From NCBI GenBank assembly GCA_902472795.1, contig CABROZ010000063.1, positions 1-11,853 of the forward strand: a stretch of DNA of 11,853 nucleotides, written 5' to 3'. This document shows, piece after piece, positions 6,357 to 11,853 of the stretch. The notes beneath the pieces are model-generated. The model was not told the origin of the DNA, made no database searches, and saw only the letters and a list, made by a program, of their open reading frames with translations. The position numbers were made by a program, and so were the translations under genes. Source of the DNA: an uncultured Bacteroides sp. GTDB lineage: Bacteria > Bacteroidota > Bacteroidia > Bacteroidales > Bacteroidaceae. Every line of letters begins with the position of its first letter. The stretch's first letter is position 1.

Positions 6357-6388
6357 CAAAGATAATATACGAAAGGCAGATATGCAAG
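6357..6388 (-). promoter_or_regulatory. Bacteroides-type promoter for the HU-like/TraB-like operon
   Basis: On the minus strand CTTG (6388-6385) is followed after exactly 20 bp by TATCTTTG (6364-6357), an exact TAnnTTTG with consensus spacing. It is the best complete promoter in the window. The expected start is near 6350, so the palindromic repeats fall at about +5 to +67 and the leader is about 170 nt. Confidence 0.75.
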
Positions 6389-6428
6389 ACGGATGAGTCA
6401 GTATCATAGCATTATAGGAAATTATTTG

Positions 6429-6436
6429 TATCTTTG
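6429..6436 (+). promoter_or_regulatory. Bacteroides-type -7 box for obgE
   Basis: TATCTTTG followed by CAGA matches TAnnTTTG exactly. It gives a start near 6443 and a leader of about 40 nt before the ATG at 6484. The -33 region is weak. This means obgE and pgeF have their own promoter, as expected given that the minus-strand pair separates them from adk. Confidence 0.65.
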
Positions 6437-6483
6437 CAGAGGAAAATCTTCATTCCCTATTCATTATTTTTAATTCAGACATT

Positions 6484-7665
6484 ATGGCAGAATCGAACTT
6501 TGTAGATTACGTAAAGATATATTGCCGCTCGGGCAAGGGCGGACGGGGCTCCACACACATGCGCCGTGCCAAGTACGTGCCCAACGGAGGTCCCGACGGC
6601 GGCGATGGCGGACGCGGCGGACACGTCATCCTGCGCGGAAACCGCAACTACTGGACCTTGCTTCACCTGCGCTACGACCGCCACATCATGGCCGGACACG
6701 GCGAAAGCGGATCGAAGAACCGCAGCTTCGGCAAGGACGGCGAAGACAAGGTCATCGAAGTGCCCTGTGGCACCGTGGTGTACAACGCCGAAACGGGCGA
6801 GTACATCTGCGACGTCACCGAGCACGGACAGGAAGTCATCCTGCTGAAGGGCGGACGCGGCGGACTGGGCAACTGGCACTTCAAGACAGCCACCCGACAG
6901 GCACCGCGCTTTGCGCAACCCGGCGAACCGATGCAGGAAATGACCGTCATCATGGAGCTGAAGCTACTGGCCGACGTCGGACTGGTGGGCTTCCCCAACG
7001 CTGGCAAGTCGACCCTGCTCTCGGCCGTATCATCGGCCAAACCGAAGATAGCCAACTATCCGTTCACCACGATGGAACCCAATCTGGGCATCGTGTCCTA
7101 CCGCGACAGTAAGTCGTTCGTCATGGCCGACATTCCCGGCATTATCGAAGGAGCCAGCGAAGGACGCGGACTGGGTCTGCGCTTCCTGCGCCACATCGAA
7201 CGCAACTCGCTGCTGCTGTTCATGGTGCCTGCCGACAGCGACGACATCACCAAGGAATACAACATTCTGCTGAACGAGCTAAAGAACTTCAACCCCGAAA
7301 TGCTGGACAAGCAGCGCGTACTGGCCATCACCAAGTGTGACATGCTGGACCAGGAACTGATGGACGAGATAGAGCCGACCCTGCCCAAAGACGTGCCTCA
7401 CGTGTTCATCTCTGCCATCTCGGGCCTCGGCATCAATGTGCTGAAGGACATCCTGTGGGAGGAACTGAACAAAGAAAGCAACAAGATTGAGGGCAAGATA
7501 GAAAGCATCGCCCACCGTCCCAAAGACATGAGCCACCTGCAGGAAGAACTGGCCGACGAAGGCGAAGACGAAGACCTCAGCATCGAATACGTGGACGAGG
7601 ACGACGTGGAAGACCTCGAAGACTTCGAATACGAAGAAGAAGACTGGGAGGACGACAAGCAATGA
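6484..7665 (+). CDS. obgE: GTPase ObgE (Obg/CgtA)
   Basis: Essential GTP-binding protein that associates with the 50S ribosomal subunit and links assembly to stress and growth state. It has 393 residues. Residues 1-158 form the glycine-rich Obg fold (for example GGPDGGDGGRGG at 35-46 and GGRGGLGN at 123-130). The G domain follows with G1 GFPNAGKST (169-177), G2 YPFTT (192-196), G3 DIPGI (216-220), G4 TKCD (283-286) and G5 SAISG (310-314). The C-terminus is a strongly acidic tail (about 359-391) instead of the OCT domain of some Gram-positive Obg proteins. The start at 6484 gives the conserved FVDYVKIYCRSGKGG opening. The stop overlaps the pgeF start by 4 bp (ATGA), so the two are translationally coupled. 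The identity is secure. Confidence 0.97.
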   Translation: MAESNFVDYVKIYCRSGKGGRGSTHMRRAKYVPNGGPDGGDGGRGGHVILRGNRNYWTLLHLRYDRHIMAGHGESGSKNRSFGKDGEDKVIEVPCGTVVYNAETGEYICDVTEHGQEVILLKGGRGGLGNWHFKTATRQAPRFAQPGEPMQEMTVIMELKLLADVGLVGFPNAGKSTLLSAVSSAKPKIANYPFTTMEPNLGIVSYRDSKSFVMADIPGIIEGASEGRGLGLRFLRHIERNSLLLFMVPADSDDITKEYNILLNELKNFNPEMLDKQRVLAITKCDMLDQELMDEIEPTLPKDVPHVFISAISGLGINVLKDILWEELNKESNKIEGKIESIAHRPKDMSHLQEELADEGEDEDLSIEYVDEDDVEDLEDFEYEEEDWEDDKQ

Positions 7666-8477
7666 GCCGTCGCAACCCCGATAAACGAATGTTAGAGTAT
7701 GCACTAAACGGTGCATGCCCCGACATTTTTGCTTTTAGCACCACACGCCACGGCGGCATCAGCACAGACACATACGCCTCGCTGAACTGCACGCCCTACA
7801 CAGGCGACACTGCCGAAAACGTCTGCCACAATCAGGAACTGCTTCTGCAAACCTTGCCGCAACGCCCGCAGGAACTCATCATCCCCTGGCAGACACACGG
7901 CACGGCCTCCCTCGTCATCGACACCGACTATCTGCAGGCCGACCCGCAGACACGGCACGACCGCCTGCAAGGCATCGACGCCCTCATCACCCGCGAGCCG
8001 GGCATCTGCCTTTGTATCTCAACGGCCGACTGCATACCTATTTTATTATACGACCGTCAGCATCGTGTCGTCGCTGCCGTCCACGCCGGCTGGCGGGGCA
8101 CAGTGGGCCGCATCGCCCTACGCACATTGGAGCGGATGCAGACCCTCTACGGCACCGAGGGCAAAGACGTGCATGCCATCATCGGCCCCGGTATCTCGCT
8201 CGCCGCCTTCGAGGTGGGCGAAGAGGTGTACGAAGCCTTCCGCGCTGCCGGCTTCCCCATGCCTTACATCGCCGAATGGAGGAACGACACCCACAAGCAT
8301 CACATCGACCTGTGGGCTGCCAACCAGCTGCAACTGCTGGACTTCGGTCTGCCCGCCACACAGATAGAGACTGCCGGCATCTGCACCTACACCCGTCACG
8401 AAGATTTCTTCTCCGCCCGCCGGCTGGGAATCAAGTCGGGGCGTATGCTGTCGGGCATCATGCTGAACGCACGCTGA
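7662..8477 (+). CDS. pgeF: Laccase-domain purine nucleoside phosphorylase / polyphenol-oxidase family protein
   Basis: A 271-residue member of the YfiH/YlmD/LACC1 (DUF152) family. Characterised members act on purine nucleosides (phosphorolysis, adenosine deamination), and E. coli YfiH/PgeF removes mis-incorporated L-Ser from a peptidoglycan precursor. Visible family signatures are FSTTRHGG (25-32), WQTHG (76-80), STADCIP (120-126) and VVAAVHAGWRGTVG (136-149), then IGPGISLAAFEVGEEV (174-189). His79, Cys124 and His141 are the expected metal site. The end SARRLGIKSGRM (251-262) is also typical. The ATG overlaps the obgE stop by 4 bp. A second ATG at 7689 would give MLEYALN, closer to where many relatives start, so the first nine residues are uncertain. 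Its place after obgE and near hpt and adk fits purine metabolism. Confidence 0.9.
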   Translation: MSRRNPDKRMLEYALNGACPDIFAFSTTRHGGISTDTYASLNCTPYTGDTAENVCHNQELLLQTLPQRPQELIIPWQTHGTASLVIDTDYLQADPQTRHDRLQGIDALITREPGICLCISTADCIPILLYDRQHRVVAAVHAGWRGTVGRIALRTLERMQTLYGTEGKDVHAIIGPGISLAAFEVGEEVYEAFRAAGFPMPYIAEWRNDTHKHHIDLWAANQLQLLDFGLPATQIETAGICTYTRHEDFFSARRLGIKSGRMLSGIMLNAR

Positions 8478-8714
8478 CACAGGAAAAGACACAAGACTAC
8501 CGTTCCCACCCCCGCGATGCGTCGGGCAGGCATGACAAAGCTGCACCCTTCTTCCGAAGCATCGACCGTCCCCTTTATGCACTTGACAAAGTTAAAGAAA
8601 TGCTAACAATCCGGCATCACAATGTTATTTTAGCCGCTCCGTTTTAAACCTTTTCATTTTCAGAAGTCTAATAATAGAAACGATTTGTTCAACTTAAACT
8701 GTAATCATAATATC
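8478..8714. other. Intergenic region between pgeF and the ECF-S-like gene
   Basis: About 237 bp without a supported gene or terminator. A reading frame from inside pgeF runs on to 8647 but is out of the pgeF frame and looks like chance. The 3' part (8630-8714) is A/T-rich as expected before a gene; I find no exact TAnnTTTG box on the plus strand. The promoter of the three-gene cassette downstream is therefore not placed. Confidence 0.5.
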
Positions 8715-9224
8715 ATGGAAACGTCTTCAAAACTCTATTCTCTATCCTTTGGGAATATCAGGACTTACCTGTTTGCTGCATTATTTGTCGTTGGAAACCT
8801 GGCTTTGCCTCAATTGTGCCACCTCGTACCGTCAGGGGGAGCTACCTTGTTGCCCATTTACTTCTTCACACTGATAGGCGCCTACAAATATGGTTTCCGC
8901 ACCGGTTTGCTTGTTGCCATCCTTTCGCCTGTCATCAACCACTGGTTGTTCGGCATGCCGGCAGCCGAAGCATTACTGCCCATCCTTGTAAAATCGGTCA
9001 CCCTGGCAGGGGCAGCCGCCTATGCGTCGAAATATACCCGAAGCGTCTCCTTCGCGGCCATCCTGTTGGCCATACTGTGCTATCAGGCTATTGGGACAGC
9101 CTTCGAGTGTGTATTGTATGGCGACCTCTACCGTGCAGCACAGGACTTCCGCATGGGCATTCCCGGCATGCTGCTTCAGTGGGTAGGCGGATATGCATTG
9201 CTGAAAGCCATTGCACGCATCTGA
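8715..9224 (+). CDS. ECF-transporter S-component-like integral membrane protein
   Basis: A 169-residue inner-membrane protein, almost wholly hydrophobic, with about six likely helices (near residues 16-34, 43-60, 64-80, 84-105, 110-131 and 148-166). The size, helix count and phrases such as ATLLPIYFFTLIGAYKYG followed by FRTGLLVAILSP resemble the substrate-binding S components of energy-coupling-factor vitamin importers, but no EcfA or EcfT gene is in the window. If correct, it would use shared ECF subunits encoded elsewhere. The frame is open from 8685; I chose the ATG at 8715 because the ten preceding residues are polar and METSSKLYSLSFGN is a normal start. It leads a three-gene cassette with the DUF362 and polyferredoxin genes, 43 bp from the next. 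The substrate is unknown. Confidence 0.6.
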   Translation: METSSKLYSLSFGNIRTYLFAALFVVGNLALPQLCHLVPSGGATLLPIYFFTLIGAYKYGFRTGLLVAILSPVINHWLFGMPAAEALLPILVKSVTLAGAAAYASKYTRSVSFAAILLAILCYQAIGTAFECVLYGDLYRAAQDFRMGIPGMLLQWVGGYALLKAIARI

Positions 9225-9267
9225 CGACGTAGATAAAAAGAATGTATCATCATCAAACTGAATACTT

Positions 9268-10206
9268 ATGGACAGAAGAGATTTTCTGAAAACACTGGCA
9301 ATAGCAGGTGCTGCTGTCACGGTGCAACACACAGAGGCAATGGATATATTATCGCAGACACTGGCCGGCGTCGAGAATGAGAAAGTAGATCTGGTAGCCG
9401 TGATGGGAGGCGAACCGGAAGAAATGTTCCGCAGAGGCATAGCCGAGTTCGGAGGGATGAAGCACTTTGTCAAGCCCGGCATGAAGGTAGCCGTAAAGCC
9501 CAACATCGGCTGGGACAAAGTGCCCGAACTGGCAGGTAACACCAACCCGAAGTTGGTCACAGAAATCATCAAACAGTGTTTTGCAGCAGGTGCCAAAGAA
9601 GTCACCGTGTTCGACCATACTTGCGACGACTGGATAAAATGTTATAAGAACAGCGGTATCGAGGATGCCGCCAAAGCAGCCGGAGCGAAAGTGATGCCGG
9701 CGCATCAGGAGAGCTATTACCGGGAGATTGCACTGCCCCGGGGCAAAAAGATGAAAAAGGCCAAAGTACACGAAGCCATCCTCGACAGCGACGTCTGGAT
9801 CAATGTCCCCATCCTGAAGAATCATGGAGGAGCCAACCTGACCATCTCCATGAAAAACCACATGGGCATCGTGTGGGACCGTGGTTACTTCCATCAGAAC
9901 GACCTGCAACAATGCATTGCCGACATCTGTACCTTGGACAAAAAGGCCGTGCTCAACGTAGTCGATGCTTATCGAATATTGAAGACCAACGGCCCGCGTG
10001 GACGTTCGGCCTCGGACGTCGTACTGACCAAAGGGCTCTTCATGTCACCGGACATCGTGGCCGTGGACACAGCAGCTGCCAAGTTCTTCAACCAGGTACG
10101 CAAGATGCCGCTCGAAACCGTCAAGCACCTGTCCAACGGACAAGCTCTGAAGATAGGCACCATGGACCTCGACAAACTGAACATCAAGCGAATCAAGTTA
10201 AGTTGA
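9268..10206 (+). CDS. Tat-type DUF362 protein
   Basis: A 312-residue protein of the uncharacterised DUF362 family. It begins MDRRDFLKTLAIAGAAV, a twin-arginine signal (RRDFLK at 3-8, then a mildly hydrophobic stretch), so it is predicted to be exported folded, probably with a bound cofactor. The DUF362 hallmarks are VAVKPNIGW (74-82), PILKNH (181-186), SMKNHMG (194-200) and MSPDIVAVDTAAAKFF (259-274). Some DUF362 proteins are fused to a ferredoxin domain; this one is not, and its five cysteines (104, 119, 125, 216, 221) do not form a CxxCxxCxxxC motif. The ferredoxin part may instead be supplied by the next gene, whose start is 7 bp downstream. No enzymatic activity can be assigned. Confidence 0.88.
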   Translation: MDRRDFLKTLAIAGAAVTVQHTEAMDILSQTLAGVENEKVDLVAVMGGEPEEMFRRGIAEFGGMKHFVKPGMKVAVKPNIGWDKVPELAGNTNPKLVTEIIKQCFAAGAKEVTVFDHTCDDWIKCYKNSGIEDAAKAAGAKVMPAHQESYYREIALPRGKKMKKAKVHEAILDSDVWINVPILKNHGGANLTISMKNHMGIVWDRGYFHQNDLQQCIADICTLDKKAVLNVVDAYRILKTNGPRGRSASDVVLTKGLFMSPDIVAVDTAAAKFFNQVRKMPLETVKHLSNGQALKIGTMDLDKLNIKRIKLS

Positions 10207-10213
10207 CTGTATT

Positions 10214-11752
10214 ATGTTGCGTAAAATACGAATTGGGCTGTCGGTGCTGATGTTGGCACTGACAACCTTCTACTTTTTAGATTTTGCACGTCTGCTGCCC
10301 GAATCGTTCAGCTTGGTGGCACGCATCCAGTTGGTACCTGCCCTCCTATCGCTCAGTCTGCTGACAGTGTTCATACTGGTCGTACTGACGTTGCTGATGG
10401 GACGCATTTACTGTTCGGTCATTTGCCCGATGGGTATTTTCCAGGATGTCGTAAACTGGCTTTCGAAGAAGATGCCGGGCAAGAAAAAACGCTTCCGTTA
10501 TTCTCCAGCCAGGAACATGCTGCGCTGGATTGTAGTGGCCGTTGTGGTCATTTCCTTTGCCTGCGGATTCACGGTCGTATTAGGATTAATCGAACCTTAC
10601 AGTGCCTTCGGACGGATGGTTACCAACGTGTTCCGCCCGCTATATATGGCCGGCAACAACCTGCTCGCATCGGTATTGACCCGGTTCGAAAACTATGCGC
10701 TCTATCAGACGGATGCCTCCCTGACCAGTCTTTCGGCATTCATCATCGGTGTGGTCACGTTCGGCGTAATCGGATATTTAGCATGGCGCCATGGACGGAC
10801 GTGGTGCAATACGATGTGCCCTGTCGGCACACTGTTAGGCTTTCTCAGCCGCTTTTCGTTGCTGAAAGTCCGCATTGATGCGAGCAAGTGCACACACTGC
10901 ATGCTGTGCGGTACCCGTTGCAAATCGTCCTGCATAGACAGCAAGAACGGGAAAATAGACTATTCCCGCTGTGTCGATTGCTTCGACTGCATCGGCAGTT
11001 GCAAGGAGGGAGCCTTGTCTTTTTCGCTTCCATCGGCTGCCCCTAAGACAGAAAAAAAGACGGAGCAGGCAGAATCGGACGACTCGAGACGACGCTTTCT
11101 GCTGGCCGGACTGACCACTGTAGCCGCTACCGGCAAACTGATGGCACAGCCACCACAGATTATCACAAACCAGAGTAGCAACAAGCGCTATACAAGGCAG
11201 CACGCCATTACACCTCCCGGCTCGATCAGCCTGGCACACTTTCAGAAGAACTGTACATCGTGCCACTTATGCGTCAGTAAATGCCCGTCGCACGTACTGA
11301 AACCGGCCTTTACAGAGTATGGGCTGGCCGGCATCATGCAACCCACCGTTTACTTCGAAAAGGGATTCTGCAACTACGACTGTACCGTGTGCAGCGATGT
11401 ATGTCCCAACGGCGCCATCCAACCACTGACCATCGAACAGAAACACCGTACACAGATGGGTAAAGTGGTGTTCATCGAGGAGAACTGCATTGTCCACCTC
11501 GAAGGAACCAACTGTGGAGCCTGTTCCGAGCATTGCCCCACACAGGCCTTGTCGATGGTGCCCTATAAGAACGGACTGACCATCCCACACGTTGACACTT
11601 CCATCTGTGTAGGTTGCGGAGGATGCGAATATGTATGCCCCGCACGTCCCTACCGCGCTGTTTACATCGAAGGAAACGAGATACACCAGCAGGCCAAACA
11701 GTTTGTCGAGAAGCAGGAAGAGCAGGTAGAAATTGATGATTTCGGCTTCTGA
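10214..11752 (+). CDS. NapH/NapG-like membrane polyferredoxin fusion
   Basis: A 512-residue iron-sulfur membrane protein. Four likely helices lie near residues 7-24, 41-62, 102-126 and 172-191. After helices 2 and 4 come the NapH-type motifs CSVICPMG (67-74) and CNTMCPVG (198-205), then two cytoplasmic 4Fe-4S sites (Cys226/229/232/236, with an extra Cys240, and Cys253/256/259/263). A charged linker leads to SRRRFLLAGL (291-300), an internal twin-arginine motif with a short hydrophobic run to about 311. The rest has four more sites: Cys347/350/353/357, Cys386/390/393/397, Cys425/434/437/441 and Cys465/468/471/475, in the order and irregular spacing of NapG. By family knowledge NapH passes electrons from quinol and NapG is periplasmic; here the two seem joined. 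The electron acceptor is unknown; no nap reductase is present. Confidence 0.85.
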   Translation: MLRKIRIGLSVLMLALTTFYFLDFARLLPESFSLVARIQLVPALLSLSLLTVFILVVLTLLMGRIYCSVICPMGIFQDVVNWLSKKMPGKKKRFRYSPARNMLRWIVVAVVVISFACGFTVVLGLIEPYSAFGRMVTNVFRPLYMAGNNLLASVLTRFENYALYQTDASLTSLSAFIIGVVTFGVIGYLAWRHGRTWCNTMCPVGTLLGFLSRFSLLKVRIDASKCTHCMLCGTRCKSSCIDSKNGKIDYSRCVDCFDCIGSCKEGALSFSLPSAAPKTEKKTEQAESDDSRRRFLLAGLTTVAATGKLMAQPPQIITNQSSNKRYTRQHAITPPGSISLAHFQKNCTSCHLCVSKCPSHVLKPAFTEYGLAGIMQPTVYFEKGFCNYDCTVCSDVCPNGAIQPLTIEQKHRTQMGKVVFIEENCIVHLEGTNCGACSEHCPTQALSMVPYKNGLTIPHVDTSICVGCGGCEYVCPARPYRAVYIEGNEIHQQAKQFVEKQEEQVEIDDFGF

Positions 11753-11853
11753 CAAGCAGTCGGTCCATCGCACAGGCAAACCGTCGCCGGTGTGTACATC
11801 GACGGCATACGAAAGCACACTTGTCTCCCTTGCGAGCGACACTTGTACGGCTC
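11753..11853. other. Window edge after the polyferredoxin gene
   Basis: The last 101 bp hold no supported feature. No ATG lies on the plus strand. All three minus-strand frames are open here, but one runs on deep into the antisense of the polyferredoxin gene, so none can be credited as the end of a neighbour. No terminator hairpin is evident. Confidence 0.4.

Larger units (their letters stand above)
6183..6483. other. Divergent intergenic region between the HU-like gene and obgE
   Basis: These 301 bp hold divergent promoters (minus 6357-6388, plus 6429-6436), three palindromic 17-bp repeats (6283-6343) and about 100 bp of G+C-rich leader for the HU-like gene (6183-6282). The leader holds two overlapping short open frames on the minus strand: 32 codons plus stop at 6190-6288, and 38 codons plus stop at 6194-6310. 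Both start at an ATG inside a palindrome. I do not call either as a gene. Confidence 0.6.

Noticed and set aside
8587..8594. TAACTTTG box on the minus strand, a possible antisense promoter into pgeF
   Set aside because: It matches TAnnTTTG, but no TTG lies at 19-21 bp on its upstream side and no minus-strand gene follows.
8012..8647. 211-codon plus-strand frame running past the end of pgeF
   Set aside because: Mostly a shifted frame of pgeF, rich in R, H and P, with no family features; the tail after 8477 is probably chance.
8685..8714. Upstream ATG for the ECF-S-like gene
   Set aside because: It would add ten polar residues before the first helix. The ATG at 8715 gives a normal start for this kind of protein.
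11267..11853. Minus-strand frame open from the window edge, a possible end of a neighbouring gene
   Set aside because: It continues about 480 bp inside the antisense of the polyferredoxin gene, so it is more likely a shadow; 101 bp of edge sequence cannot settle it.

Overview
The window looks like chromosome from a gut-type member of the Bacteroidales (Bacteroides, Phocaeicola or a close relative). The evidence is the DnaK sequence, perfect Bacteroides-type -7 boxes (TAnnTTTG) before several genes, A-rich leaders without Shine-Dalgarno sequences, and the neighbourhood hpt, adk, obgE, pgeF. I cannot name a species.

Layout. Positions 1-1524 (minus) hold the first 508 codons of dnaK, cut by the window edge. 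A 361-bp divergent intergenic region follows, carrying a sigma-54-like element and a 5' stem-loop for dnaK and a Bacteroides promoter for the gene on the other side. Next on the plus strand come a POT-family peptide transporter (1886-3421), hypoxanthine phosphoribosyltransferase (3461-4000), a small DUF2442-type protein (4005-4310) and adenylate kinase (4355-4927). A 12-bp perfect hairpin (4943-4969) ends transcription, most convincingly for the minus strand. Positions 4987-6182 hold a minus-strand pair that overlaps by 4 bp: an HU-like DNA-binding protein and an exported TraB/TIKI-like protein. Their leader carries three 17-bp palindromes at exactly 22-bp period. The plus strand resumes with obgE (6484-7665) and pgeF (7662-8477), which overlap by 4 bp. 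The last part is a three-gene set: an ECF-S-like membrane protein (8715-9224), a Tat-type DUF362 protein (9268-10206) and a four-helix membrane polyferredoxin (10214-11752).

How the genes work together. hpt and adk serve purine salvage and adenylate balance. pgeF belongs to a purine-nucleoside-phosphorolysis/laccase-domain family. obgE is a ribosome-assembly and stress GTPase. The HU-like/TraB-like pair and the DUF2442 gene look like later insertions into this housekeeping run. The most distinctive part is the 3' cassette. Its last gene reads as a NapH-like membrane ferredoxin fused to a NapG-like four-cluster ferredoxin through an internal twin-arginine motif. This suggests a single-polypeptide route for electrons from the membrane or cytoplasm to the periplasm, next to a Tat-type DUF362 protein and a possible vitamin-uptake S component. 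The substrate and role of this cassette cannot be read from sequence.
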